Below, in pieces: positions 12,174-22,988 of a DNA stretch of 64,000 bases (positions are counted from its first letter, which is position 1; each line of letters opens with the position of its first letter). A program made the position numbers and the translations under genes. The stretch is from the NCBI GenBank assembly GCA_035772405.1, contig JAYKKM010000066.1, positions 186,001 to 250,000 on the forward strand. Reading direction: 5' to 3'. The stretch comes from Chrysogorgia sp. JL179-B06 (Eukaryota > Cnidaria > Anthozoa > Scleralcyonacea > Chrysogorgiidae). The notes under the pieces were generated by a model that did no database searches, had not been told where the DNA came from, and worked only from the letters and a program-made list of their open reading frames with translations.

Positions 12174-12295
12174 GATAGTATTCAATATCTGGTAAAAATC
12201 GTAGACGAAAACGACCAGGAACGTGTTTAAAAAGCCACCTACAATATCAACTCGTAGTGTTGTTTACTGTTGTAGTCTTCCTCGTGTCCTCGTTA

Positions 12296-12303
12296 TGACG
12301 TCA
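12296..12303. promoter_or_regulatory. CRE-like palindrome TGACGTCA in right end of Kolobok 1
   Basis: Mirror copy of the site at 9449, within the conserved stretch cgtgtcctcgttatgacgtcac. It is about 120 bp upstream of the minus-strand ATG at 12173. Confidence 0.55.
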
Positions 12304-12716
12304 CAGATAAAAACATGGCGGCTTAAAAATTTCTTATGCAGTTACTAACTTTAGACGGCAAGTTTAACAACTTCTGTTGCTCAGATAAGTGTTATATATA
12401 CATCAAAATGATCGCAAAAGACTGAATATTTCAATAAAGTAATAAAACGGGCATCCAAAATTTGGCTGCATTGGCACTTTAAAAAGCAAGAAACAACCTA
12501 ATTAAAATACAGGTAACATTGCAATATTTAAGCACAGTAGTGACTTATTACAAATACATGGATAATCGAGCTAAAATCCTCAGAAAATTAGTCCCAGACA
12601 GTTTCCCAAGCATTACTAATATATACAGTAGCGACTGTCGCATATACTATATGCAAATAGCAATCAAACTAGTATATATATTATTGTTAAATGTAACCTT
12701 CACTTTGCTTATGAGT

Positions 12717-12900
12717 CTTGGTAGCTCAATGGTTAGAGCATGTCACTGTCAATCAGAAGGTTACAGGTTTGATCCCTGTCTGGGACTCTCTGGACTTTCT
12801 GATGATTTGAGCTTGACAATTTGTCCACATGTATAGTCTGAGCCGATTCACTTGGCACTGTTTGCCACATGCATTTTAATTCCAAATGAAAAATCTATAA
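12717..12900 (+). repeat. tRNA-derived SINE
   Basis: The 5' part folds as a tRNA: acceptor GTCTTGG with CTGGGAC, D arm GCTC..GAGC, T arm ACAGG/CCTGT, and A-box and B-box-like sequence (tagctcaatgg; ggtttgatcc). The anticodon loop would be CTGTCAA but its stem is poor, and an unrelated AT-rich body follows, so I read a SINE and not a functional tRNA gene. Confidence 0.65.
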
Positions 12901-12982
12901 TTAATATAGATTATACATACCGGTATGCAATATCACATGAAGAAATCTTTTAAATGATACCAAATGTTTGGAAGTAAAATTA

Positions 12983-13342
12983 TTAGATGTGTGAAGCTGA
13001 TCGTCCAGGTTGTTGTGGTCATGAGAACGAGTCACCAACAATAGTCTTTAATAGTCAACAATAGTCTTTAATAGTCAACAACAATTGTAATACTTCTTGT
13101 ATTTGCATTTGAATAGAACCTTTTATTTAGAACTTAAACATTTAATATGAACTAGACTACTAAAGATATAAGACAGAGTAAATCAATGACCACGAGTTTG
13201 ACTGTTCATGACGTCAGTGTCACGTGATATTACAACAATAGTCTTCAATAGTCAACAATATATACCTGTAGTCTTTATTAGTCATCAACAATAGTCTTTC
13301 TCAAGACTACAACAACCTGGACGATCAACTTCACACATCTAA
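12983..13342. mobile_element. MITE with ~37-bp TIRs and internal minisatellite
   Basis: The left end (ttagatgtgtgaagctgatc, then gtccaggttgttgtggtc) matches the inverted right end (gactacaacaacctggac...cacatctaa) with two to three differences. Inside are several copies of caacaatagtctttaatagt on both sides of a unique centre. No coding capacity. Confidence 0.8.
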
Positions 13343-13499
13343 TGATACACCGGAGCATATATATCACATATGCCATTACTCTCTGAACTTGTCCTTTTCA
13401 GCAAGGATTTAAATCTTAGAAATTCCCTTTTGTTAATTGTTATTCATACTTAATCATCGTTATTATAAACAAACGAAAGCTATGTAAACGTGGGTAATA

Positions 13500-13932
13500 C
13501 TACATCCCGGGCGTTCTTTGTCAGCGCCCGCAAACAATCGTCTTCTGGACGATCCATTTATTAGTATTAGACCGGCCGGTTATTTAATCAGCGAATGACT
13601 TAATACAAATTTATTTTGCCTTCTGCTGAGCCTACTGTCCTAGTGTAGTGGTTAGTTTCCAGGGTTGCGATGCCGAATCTGCCGAGTTCAATTCCCACAA
13701 CGGACATCCTTTTGGGAGTTTTCTTTTAATTTTTTTCTTTTATATTTTTGTCTTGATTTTTAACATATTAGAAAACCATTTAGGCGGAGGGTTAGGATCT
13801 AAGTTGTTTTGGGGTTAGCAGTTCTTGATTCATCATACAGGCATGACAATCTCTCATTTCGCCCCACCTCTCGCCGATACTAAAAAAGATCGTCCAGAAG
13901 ACGATCGCTGACAAAGAACACCAGGGATGTAG
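13500..13932. mobile_element. Mariner-like MITE, copy 1 (TA target)
   Basis: Flanked by TA (13498-13499, 13933-13934). Ends are inverted: ctacatcccgggcgttcttt and the complement of aaagaacaccagggatgtag, continuing through gtcagcg and tctggacgatc. The core holds gttaggatct and ggggttag tracts. A shorter relative is at 44753-44944. Confidence 0.8.
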
Positions 13933-14006
13933 TAAAACCCCTTCGAGACTCCCAAACGCCACCGGAACTTTATTCGCTTTAATAAGGATTGCCAGCTTGA
14001 CCTACA

Positions 14007-15219
14007 GTGGTGGAACGAGTTTCTTCCATCATGGAACGGCATATTCTTTCTCGATCTCCCGAATGGGCACCAGGAAATCTGCGCTGTGGCGCCTATTATC
14101 AAGGCGAATGGTTCAGTGCCGCATGGTTGGCTTCACAAAAACCTTGTATGGTTTATAAAGAACTTTACCCTATCATTATTTGGGGTCATAGGTGGTCGCG
14201 AAAGCGCGTTTTGTTTCATTGTGATAACGAGAGCGTCGTTTATATCATCAAGTCCGGCACTTCTAGAGACAAATCTATCATGTACAGTCAACTCTTGCCT
14301 TGCGGACACCCCGCTATTAAGGACAGTTGGTAAATCTTCGGCCGAAACTACTATGAAATGACTCTCGCTATTACGGACTCTCACTATTACGTACACTTCA
14401 TCTGGTCCCCAACAAACATTTTTATTGTTCTACTCTCGTTACAACGGACACCTTGGACGTATTTTTCTCTCGACACATGAAAGCGAATGACTTTTTAATT
14501 TATCGAGTGACATTTATATATTGCTATTTGTCAGCGGAAGTACTTTGAAGACTCCGTTCATCATCATTTCTGTCGACAAAAATTACAAACAGAAAAATAT
14601 AAAGTAAGCGAGAATGCCACGGCATTCACATCAATGCACGCGGTACTGTATCTTTACAGTGAAGGAAAGAAGACATTTGACACTGGTTTATGTTACCGTT
14701 GTATTTTTGGTTTTGGAATAAAAAAAATTTGAATGCAAATGTTTGACTTGTACTGTGTACTTGTGTATCACAGTAACATCAACTAAAAATTGAAATAAAC
14801 TGGACATTTTAAAACAAAAAAGCAGTAATACATTGTGATATTTTACAACATGAAATGGGGATATTTTCATCGCATCCTGATCCTGCTAGCCTATTACGGA
14901 CACAACATGACGGTCCGCAGGGCGTCTGCTATAATGAGAGTTGACTGTAGTTGGTTCGTGAACTTTTTCTCATCTCCGTTCTAAACTTAAATTTCACATA
15001 GCAGTGGTAAAACCAACTTAATCGCTGATGCCCTCTCTCGTTTGAACTTCCAGGAGTTATTTTGTCTGGTACCTCATGCGCATCTGATGCCCGTCAACAT
15101 TCCCAAAGGTTTGTTTGCAAGCCCGTCTGACTTGCAATCTCTAGAAGAGCAAACAACCACCATACTCTTTCAAGGTCTCGCCAAATCAACGCGCCGAACA
15201 TACAGCGCATCTCAGAACT
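14007..15219 (+). pseudogene. DIRS-type retroelement fragment, RNase H region
   Basis: The first part (14007-14284) encodes LRCGAYYQGEWFSAAW, ELYPIIIWGHRW and VLFHCDNESVV, the RNase H-like block following RT in DIRS/tyrosine-recombinase retroelements. The frame is broken at 14284 by a 663-bp TA-flanked MITE. It resumes as LVRELFLIS and, after a frameshift near 14998, as NLIADALSRLNFQE, then a tail ending STRRTYSAS near 15219. No RT palm is present upstream, where the mariner-like MITE lies. The end fuses abruptly to a recombinase-like fragment. Confidence 0.7.
14285..14947. mobile_element. Pogo/Tigger-like MITE, TA target
   Basis: Flanked by TA (14283-14284; 14948-14949). It starts CAGTCAACTCTTGCCTTGCG and ends with the inverted ...GAGAGTTGACTG, with further inverted matches (cggacacc, ctattacgga). 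CAGT...ACTG ends and a TA duplication are typical of pogo/Tigger derivatives. No transposase frame is seen. Inserted in the RNase H sequence. Confidence 0.8.
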
Positions 15220-15492
15220 AACGAAGGTTACAGCAGGATTGGAGTTGGAACAGCCAAAACAAATTTCGTCTACAGCTCTGAGGAAATATGTAGCTACCGT
15301 GTCACAGATCGTGAACATGAATGAATCTGAGCTGGGCTGGCTTAGCATTTGGGTCATGATATCCAAATACAAAGAATTGTATCGATTGCAAGAAAGCACA
15401 ATCAAAATGGCACTTGTCGGAAATCTTTTGGTTGCTGTGGACGAAGGGAAGGCAAACAAATTTAAAGGAAGGGGACATAAACATCAACGGTA
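15186..15492 (+). pseudogene. Tyrosine-recombinase-like C-terminal fragment
   Basis: The frame has ALRKYVATVSQIVNMNE, then ELGWL, KELYRLQESTI, NLLVAVDEGK and ends at the TAA near 15492. This resembles the C-terminal catalytic region (R...HLGH...Y) of eukaryotic recombinases related to Crypton and KIAA1958-type proteins. Between ELGWL and KELYRL the current frame gives a nonsense segment. Reading the same bases one frame over restores HLGHDIQI, so two compensating small indels hide the His-Leu-Gly-His box. The same family appears again, minus strand, at 53.2-55.5 kb. Its left border abuts the DIRS tail with no visible intron. Confidence 0.55.
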
Positions 15493-17646
15493 ATTATAAA
15501 CTTTTTATGATCTTGCGTGATTCATACATATTTCAGGGTAATTAATAACCATTACAACACGATCGAGTCGGTTTTCTTTGATGTACTGTGGGATGTACAT
15601 AGATTACAACCCTATGAATACTAATTTGATAAGAAACGAAGGAAAAACTGGGAAAATCTTTGTCCAAGGTGCACAAAATAGACAAAACTTTGTTGAAACC
15701 TCCTCGATCGTGTTGTAAGTCAGATAAATCTCTCAAACGTCGGGATGTATGTGTCGTGAGTGCTCACGTCAGCAAATCTCAACACTGAAAATAAAGAAAA
15801 AACTTTGGGGCAAATATACATATTTCTATTGAGTCAGTGATTTTTGCCGGTAACTATGACAAGTCGTAAATAATGAACGATCTTCAGTCTACACAAGGTT
15901 TATCTTGAACAAGGTCTACATCGCTTGTTTGTATTTCACAATACATTGCCTATCAACGCGCGCTACTCATATGGCTTTGCAACCCGAGACCACAAAAGAC
16001 CTGTAATGGCGGTCATTAAATGGTTACAGTTTTGTCTCCGGCCATCAACTTCCTACAGCCCAAGCAAAAGTAAAAATCGGATGTGAATCGCATCTGAAAA
16101 TTAACAGTGCTCGAGGAAAACAAAATCTGACAACCTGCATGCAACAATTCAGCCAACCCAAAAGTTCTTAGCTTTCTAAGTAGCCCAAGTGGCAAGTTTA
16201 CGCCTGGGCGAATGTTGATGGTGTGGTTCAAGAACAGCCGAACACTTGGTTGTTGGATGAATTGCAGTTCCTGAAATTTAGTTTTGGTTCGATCGTGTAT
16301 ACCAAACTGGCAAACCAGAATGTAGAAAAGGCAATGCCAATGACCTTCAACCCGATGTTCCCGATAAAGTCCCCGAGGAGATTACAGCGTTAGTTAATGG
16401 CCAACTTAAAGACATTCCAGAGACCAGAGATAAATATACAATGTATAATTGTATTATAATTTAGCTATGGTTGAAACAATGTTTTTTCCTTGTAGGGGTA
16501 AAATTGTTTCCTCTTAGCCAGTCACATCAGTCTAAGAAATATCACACGACTAAAGAATTATACCTGTAGGAAAAAGAACACCGTATTTATTTATTTATAT
16601 AAAGTTTAGTAGTTTGTAGCTTGATAATGAAAGTTTTCAGTTAGCTAATCAGTCTGCAATATACACATTTGATGACTCATTGACATCTCGTATCGTTTAC
16701 ACAGTTGTGACATCAGTTGCCAACATTTGGGATCATGTTAATGTTGAAGATGCTGTTGCAGTTTCATTAGGCTATGATAATGTCCCAGTCATACGAAAAG
16801 TTACTGTAATTAGTGAATCCACCATTACAATCCTCTACATTTTTAAACGAACAACCTAATAGGTTTGATTAGCATTTGTAGTTCTACAAAATATTCATAA
16901 CCTCAGAAATTCCTGAGTCATTTCCAAAATCCAGAGAGGTACTAGATAAATACAAAATTGTTTTTTTGAGGGTTATCGATATTTTCTGGAACTATATTTA
17001 AAATAGATGCTGTGCGTGGTGTGCATGTGAGAGCTTGGTTGTAGTAACAACCATCCAGTAGACGTTGTCACGTTTGCAAAGCTCGAATCGTTGGTAAAAG
17101 CATGCACATATTTTAAAAATGCTGGGGTTTCTATTGAGCCAAAGAGTATAAACAACTGGTGTCAAGTATTCCTGGGGGAAATATTAATTTTAGAACTATT
17201 TCTGGTGACATTTCTCGGACGAACATTTACCTTACCTTCTTAAACTTTTAAAACAACATTGAACAGGGGGAGAAATGAAAAGTTTTATGTAGATATACCT
17301 TATTTACATGGCAAAATCCATTCGCGTTCACGCGTTCCAACTAATTTTGTCAATGATTGTATGCCTAGATTTTTGATTAGATCGAATTTACATAGACAAC
17401 GAAACTGGAGAAGCCGCTGGCAAAAAAGGCATTGGACAATTTCATTGTTACAGAATAAAAGCAAATAACACTCAGGTTATTATATATCAGGGGCGGATTA
17501 CAGGGATGCGGTTAGTCCGTGTGACCGCCTATTTGGTTATCCCAGCATAGACAAGATCTCAGCTGGTTTCATAGCACTACTACTTCATTGGCTCTGGCTT
17601 GACCGGAACCGCTTCCGTTTTGAGGGTCTTCAACCGGTTATAAGTT
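15493..17646. other. No recognisable gene
   Basis: Only short open frames occur (for example 16016-16231 minus and 17259-17468 plus), with no motif I recognise. Codon-like stretches around 16250-16450 and 17160-17470 suggest decayed element sequence, but I cannot assign it. Confidence 0.4.
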
Positions 17647-17799
17647 CATGTTACGAGGGCTCCAAATATATTATCATAATTAGTTACCAGTCCCTATAGC
17701 AACTAGAACCATATAGCTAGGTAATTAATATGCTGCTACACTTTAAACAATGGTTCTATATGGTTTTATGTGGTTCTGTGGTTCTAGGGTTCTTAACGA

Positions 17800-20025
17800 G
17801 CGTGGATCTGTTATTCAATGGAAATTTACAACCACGAAGGTTTTTTGGAAGTAGAAAACTTATTTTGTGCGCTTGCAAAAAGATTTGAATCACAAAAACA
17901 AATTAGAAGGTATATTCCTAGACAATTGTTGCAAATGGGCAAATTTACTATCAACTATATTTCCCAATGTACCTGTCAAATTAGACTTATTTCATGCTGT
18001 TCAATGGCTGTTAAAAACTATACCAAAAAAGTCCAACTATGTATGCACAAATTGCAAGAGATTATGCGATGGTTTTTCGTGATCCATTAGACATCAGTCC
18101 AGAAAGACGTTTACAAACACCTACAACAGAAGTGCGTGTGGAAAACCTGGAAAAGTTCAAGAATAAGTGGACACACGTCAAATATCTAAATGGAAACGAT
18201 GTCTTGACTAAAGGTAGCCATTCTCAGTTGAAAAACATCATGTTCCACATAGAAAAAGGCTGTTTATCCGGTATTGACCCTGGTTGTGGGACAAATAGAA
18301 ATGAATGTTTGTATAAACATCTGAACAAAATCATCACTGCCAACCGAATAGGATGACCTCTCGTCTACGCAAAAATGTTTAAGTTATTATATAAACTAGC
18401 TGTGCAAAACGAAAATACATTGAAAACGTTGGATGAAATCAAAATTGATAATTGGAAGAAGAAATGCATTCTTCATACTCCAACAAGTAAACCGGTGCAA
18501 CCAGAAAAAATAGGACTTTGGCATAGATAAAATTCCAGAGACAGCAAATCAAAGCTGAAAATGAGCGCCAGATAAAATATCTAGGGTTATTTTCAAATTC
18601 AGAAGTGAATAAAATAATCGAGGAGATCGCAAGACAACGCGCAAGACCACAGCTACATGCTACCATCAAATCACCAAACACAACATGACGCGAATATTCT
18701 TCATCACGGTCTTATTTTATGGCGTTCAGCAGAAAGGCTAAAACTAAAGATCGGAAGGCATTTCAATTATCGAATGTTTCCGTTCTTTTCACAGTCAGTC
18801 TCAGTGCAGCAGTCTGTAAATGATCACTTTGGTGATATCACTTTGGTGATATCACTTTGGTGATATCACTTTGGTGATATCACTTTGGTGATAAAGAGAA
18901 TGATAATAACGCACGGACGATAAATAGTCTGGACGAACTTGCAAATTCGTTTGGAATGTAGATCGAGGCAGTACAAGGAGATGGTAACTGTTTTTTTACT
19001 TCCGTGGCGACGTTGCAAATTGAAAAGATAATGAGCAGTGAAGGAACACTGGCGGAACTGATACGCAACCACTTTAGTAATTTAGGTATCAGAAACTCGC
19101 TTGGCATAGACGGTATATGAGCAACACTGTGGCAATTGTTGGTCAATGAGTGGTTAGGTCCAGATATGGATTATTACATCAACTTTTTCGGAAACGGTGG
19201 ATTTGATTTTCGTCAAGAGGCCATTCGGTTTTTGGATCCAAATGTTTTTGCATCTCCGCTAGGTGATGCAATGCCATTGGGGATTGCGAATATATTACGT
19301 TTGCCAATAATGATTCTTTCTCAACAAAATCTATCACCGTTCATCGAGATCTCACCAAGAGAAATTATATCGAGTGCTTTCAGTATCTTCTTATCATACA
19401 GCCATCGTGGCCCTGGACATTACGATGCTCTAGTGGATGTAGATGGGAACGAGAACAATGGAGTGGAGGCACAACCTGAACAACCCTCAACACTACGGTT
19501 ATCGGAAAGAAAAACCCCTCCAAGAAAATCGTGTCGATGCGGGAGGTATTCTGGAGCTACAAAACACAGTTACAAAAGCAGATGTGCTTGTGTGCGAGAA
19601 CACAGTTTGTGCAATAGGGCATGTAAATGCAAAGGTACCTGTGGTGGCATAAAGTGCAGAGAATGTATTGAAACTCCTAAGAAAACAAGAAAACAAGAAA
19701 ACAATTGAATAAAAGAAAGAGTCAAACATTGCAATCAACCCCGATGAAAAGTTCCAGACATTTCGTTGAATGTCGACTCGGGAAGGAACAAGAGGAGCCT
19801 TTGAACGATTTAGAGTATTTTATTCTATCAGCCATCATCAAATCACTGGAAAACGACGGTGTAAATAAAATCGAACCCGATCGAGTTTCTACAATTTTGA
19901 ACAATATTGTTGATCTGATTTCCGAAAATCATTTCTTATGTTTACTTCCAATTTTGAAGAAGACAATTCAGGTGATAAAAAAACAATTAGAAAAGATAGA
20001 GCGTCGAAAAAATCTGCCATGCTAA
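17800..20025 (+). pseudogene. DDE transposase fused to OTU protease and CXC domain
   Basis: The first part (17800-18360, with frameshifts) reads CALAKRFESQ, LEGIFLDNCCKW, VKLDLFHAVQ, VFRDPLDISPERR and IEKGCLSGIDPGCGTNRNE. The two Asp in LDNCC and LDLFHA are candidate catalytic acids. A degraded linker and a 14-bp repeat array follow. From about 18920 an OTU-type cysteine protease is visible: GDGNCFFTSVA (nucleophile Cys in DGNC) and GPGHYDAL (catalytic His). Then comes a CXC-type cysteine-rich domain, CRCGRYSG...CACVREHSLCNRAC, which in related proteins binds DNA. The last part (19705-20025) is in another frame. In-frame stops occur at about 18957 (TAG) and 19117 (TGA). The N-terminus is cut off close to the left TIR. 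Confidence 0.7.
18823..18892. repeat. Five perfect 14-bp tandem units, each palindromic
   Basis: Unit atcactttggtgat repeated five times without change. Each unit has inverted arms ATCAC/GTGAT around TTTG. Because 14 is not a multiple of three, the array shifts the frame of the fused gene between its transposase and OTU parts. Confidence 0.95.
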
Positions 20026-20330
20026 TTTTCCATAAATTTTAAAACAGTCGAACTTTCAATGAATTTGTAATTGTTCATGTCATTTCTATTAAACATTGTT
20101 CTTTGTTAAGTGCTAAATTATTTAGGTGTGATACCTGTATATAATATTTAAATTATTTATCTAATTATCTAGAAGTGTTCTGCATAAATTTTAATATTAC
20201 CATAGAACTATAGAACCTTAGAACCATAGAACTCTGAATAAATGAATGAATGAATTTATTTCTTTGAACAGGAAACCAATATCACCCGAAGGTGCTTTAC
20301 AAAAGGGACCGAGACCGAGGGATATATGTT

Positions 20331-20551
20331 ATTGACTGCCCCAACTGGGAATCGAACCCTGGTCTCCGATCAACGTTTCGGCGCTCTGACCTTTGAGCTA
20401 ATGAGACACGGTCAGAACAGTCAGTGATTTCCATATACATATTAAATCGCCGCTTTAATGTGACTGACTGTATTGGCTCAAAGGTCAGAGCGCCGAAACG
20501 TTGATTCGGAGACCAGGGTTCGATTCCCGGTTGGGGCAGTCAATTTTCCAT
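20331..20551. repeat. Palindromic pair of tRNA-derived SINE-like units
   Basis: The minus unit (20331-20425) and plus unit (20461-20551) are inverted copies around a ~35-bp AT-rich spacer. Each has tRNA features: gctc...gagc D arm, anticodon stem CCGAA/TTCGG around ACGTTGA, and a B-box-like gggttcgattccc. The minus unit lacks one base (gatcggag versus gattcggag). The pair would form a long hairpin RNA. Confidence 0.75.
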
Positions 20552-20649
20552 ATATGTATATATATATACATATAGTGAACAATAAGAAAATATTACAAGA
20601 TTTAGATTACTTTAAAACTACAGCCAAAAAATAGTTATCAAATTAAGTT

Positions 20650-20815
20650 AAAAAGTTAAAAATTTCCAGTTTCCTTTTAAATGAATTAATACAAACGGTG
20701 TCTCTAATATTCATAGGAATAGAGTTCCATTCCTTAACTAAAAGATACTGTGTAGTATGAAGACCCGAATTACTCTTACTTTGGTTGGTACGTAAGTCTA
20801 GTATAGAACCCTAGA
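20650..20815 (-). pseudogene. Non-LTR RT C-terminal remnant
   Basis: Reading leftward the frame gives DLRTNQSKSNSGLHTTQY, KEWNSIPMNIRDTVCINSF and KRKLEIFNFLT. This is the characteristic last ~50 residues of CR1/L2-like ORF2 proteins. It lies inside the right end of the OTU transposon, next to the SINE pair. Confidence 0.6.
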
Positions 20816-21099
20816 ACCACTGTTTACAGTGTAACAGCATATTAATTACCTAGCTATATGGTTCTAGTTTCTATAGGGACTGGTAACTAATTATGATAAT
20901 ATATTTGGAGCCCTCGTAACATGAAACATATATTTGGAGCCCTCTTCAACCAGTAAAGAAATTGCAGAGAAAGAGCAAATGACACTGGAAATACAGCAAA
21001 AATTCTTGTTTTATACCACACTGCACATGGAACAAGTTTGGCAATCTTTTAGCCAACAACGGTGGCAAAGTGTTTGGCTTGTTTGACGAAATTATTTTA

Positions 21100-21570
21100 T
21101 TCTTTCCACAATGAACGTGTACTCCGCTTTAAAATCAGCTGTACAAGACAATAGAGAACATCAAGATTTTCTCCAACTGTTTACAGGAAAAGCAAGAAAC
21201 AGAGAAAACAAGGTAAGATATTAAAATTATATACCATTTTTCTCAAAATAACACACTAGTGTGTTTGTGTGTGCGGGCATATATGAAGGCCTGTTCTGGT
21301 CAAAATTATGATGATTTATTTTTATGGGTATTAATTAGTTTTGTGATTAGAGCGGTGATGAAAAAGTATTCAGTGGCCCAAATACGAGACATGATTTTCT
21401 GGTAACATTGTGATGGCCCATAATTTCCAAGGATACGATGGTTATTTCATCCTGCAATGCCTACACAAGAATGGTTTGGTGCCCGAAGTAATTATGCGTG
21501 TTGCGAAGATTTTAACCCTGAATGTACCCTGTGTTAGACAAAGTTTGAACGAACTTGCAAAAGGTTATTT
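21100..21570 (+). pseudogene. Family-B DNA polymerase fragment (exonuclease region)
   Basis: The clearest part (21405-21570) encodes AHNFQGYDGYFILQCLH and ELAKGYFPHNFN. These match the 3'-5' exonuclease block of protein-primed family-B polymerases found in Polintons, adintovirus-like elements and linear plasmids. Upstream weak matches (DNREHQDFLQLF and FSGPNTRHDFL, in different frames, with an intron-like gtaaga at 21210) extend it to about 21100. Residues between AKILTL and ELAKGY are missing, so there is an internal deletion. The polymerase palm and all other genes of such elements are absent here. Confidence 0.55.
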
Positions 21571-22988
21571 TCCACATAATTTCAACATGCTCTCAGTGTT
21601 ACCCACTGCTAGTACATCCATAACACGGCCACTGGTGCCCCGGTCCGATCGCGAAGATATTACTGCTCACCAGCTCATACAGGTGTTGAAGGACCACTGC
21701 AGCACCATGGTGACGGAAATGGTGACGGCCTCCAACACTATTGTTATGTAATGTGCATCTGCTGGAGAGGGTAGCAGCGAAGCTGTAGACAAACCAAGGT
21801 ACTTCCCCGCATCTCCATGCCAACTCGTCGTGGTGAACGAACATCATGGCGTTCGTCAACTTGAGGGACGTGGACAATTACTTAAACATACTTGCCGGGA
21901 ACGTGTACTTAGGGGAAGCCCATCCCCCTCGAAACAATGGAGTCTTTGAAATTTAAAAATCAATTCAAACAGTGGGAGTCTCGAAACAATGGAGATTTTG
22001 TTGTTTTGATTACTTCTCTGTTTCCTGAGCAATCGCAGTAATTGAACTAATTATGATTGGCACGGTGAGCATCTCACCGGCAATATATGCAAGCACTCTG
22101 TGTTTAAGAAGGATCTTCAGTCCCCCCACCTTGTGTTATCATCGCCCAGCTGTCCTTCGACAACGAAGTGAACGACGGCTAGGCGTTCAAGGTGTCGACC
22201 AGGACATTCGTTCGTTATCCTATTCCGAGGGAACTATACAGAAAGGTGTCGCTGACGACTTTCGTCGCTTACGATTGCGCAGACGAGCCGGATGGCGGTT
22301 ATTTTCGCAGAGGTATCCTCAACTCTTTCATCGAACGATCGAAGCAACTGAACTTCTTAAACAATTTCTATTGGTGTCTGGTTGCATCGAGGATACCACA
22401 TGTTTGGTTTATCTTTCGTTATACTTATAAATTGACATTAATTTCGCAATCTTGACATTTGTCGTGGTACAAATCTATGTTCGGATAGATGTACAACTTT
22501 CTTTCCATTGCAGAGATTCACAGCTATCTGGTGTTGTGGCAATAGTAATGGCAGCAATAGCTTGTCACTTCTGGATTTTTTCAGCAACTCATATCTAGGT
22601 AAATGGAACACTTTAGTTGTAAGCGCATCGCATATAAACGATGATAATCCATCCATCCACTATGTGTATGCTGTGCTTCATTTTAAAGGTGATGCAAACA
22701 CGAAGCCCTCATCAGGTATTTACCTTCAACATCTCTAACACAATAAGCAAAATATTTAGGATTGCATCTTGGTTTGGTCAAAATGCTGTTAACACATCAT
22801 TTTCCATACCCTCAAACAACAACAACAACCACCATCAACAAACAACTGTAAAACAACCGACAACATAAAAAACAACACCAAGACCTACAAGCAACAACAA
22901 ACAATGGAATACCCGGGCGCTTGTTTTGCTTTGTGCGACTTGCGAGGCCTGAGCGCGCGGGGGCTTTTCGGGAGGACACGACGAGACT
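21571..22988. other. No recognisable gene
   Basis: Short frames at 22053-22455 and 22438-22868 show no known motif. A CAA-rich low-complexity tract spans about 22815-22905. Confidence 0.4.

Larger units (their letters stand above)
9266..12478. mobile_element. Kolobok-type DNA transposon 1 (TTAA target, internally deleted)
   Basis: The flanks are TTAA at 9262-9265 and 12479-12482. The ends are inverted: AGTGCTTATGCAGCC on the left, AGTGCCAATGCAGCC read from the right, and similarity recurs inward to tgacgtcataacgagg (9449 and 12303). The TTAA duplication and THAP exon fit Kolobok. Left-to-right on + is a THAP exon; from the right end on - is a P2X7-tail-like gene. The transposase catalytic exons are missing and the centre is mostly AT-rich tandem repeat, so the element is non-autonomous. 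Confidence 0.85.
17647..20923 (+). mobile_element. TIR transposon encoding DDE transposase + OTU + CXC
   Basis: Left TIR 17647-17794 and right TIR 20802-20923 begin catgttacgagggctcc and share about 120 bp. The left has an extra ~26 bp of ggttcta repeats. The heptamer TAGAACC or its complement recurs within both ends and near 20210-20235. The flanks carry similar tcttcaacc(g/a)g motifs at 17626 and 20942, but not adjacent to the TIRs, so I do not call a target duplication. A SINE palindrome and an RT remnant sit between 20245 and 20800. I cannot name the superfamily. Confidence 0.8.

Noticed and set aside
12717..12790. Functional tRNA gene (anticodon GTC)
   Set aside because: The anticodon stem has mismatches and the sequence continues into a SINE-like body.
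18823..18892. CRISPR array
   Set aside because: Units are contiguous with no spacers and the DNA is eukaryotic.
20461..20551. Functional tRNA gene (anticodon GTT)
   Set aside because: Acceptor pairing is imperfect, a mirrored copy lies 35 bp away, and the surroundings are repeats.
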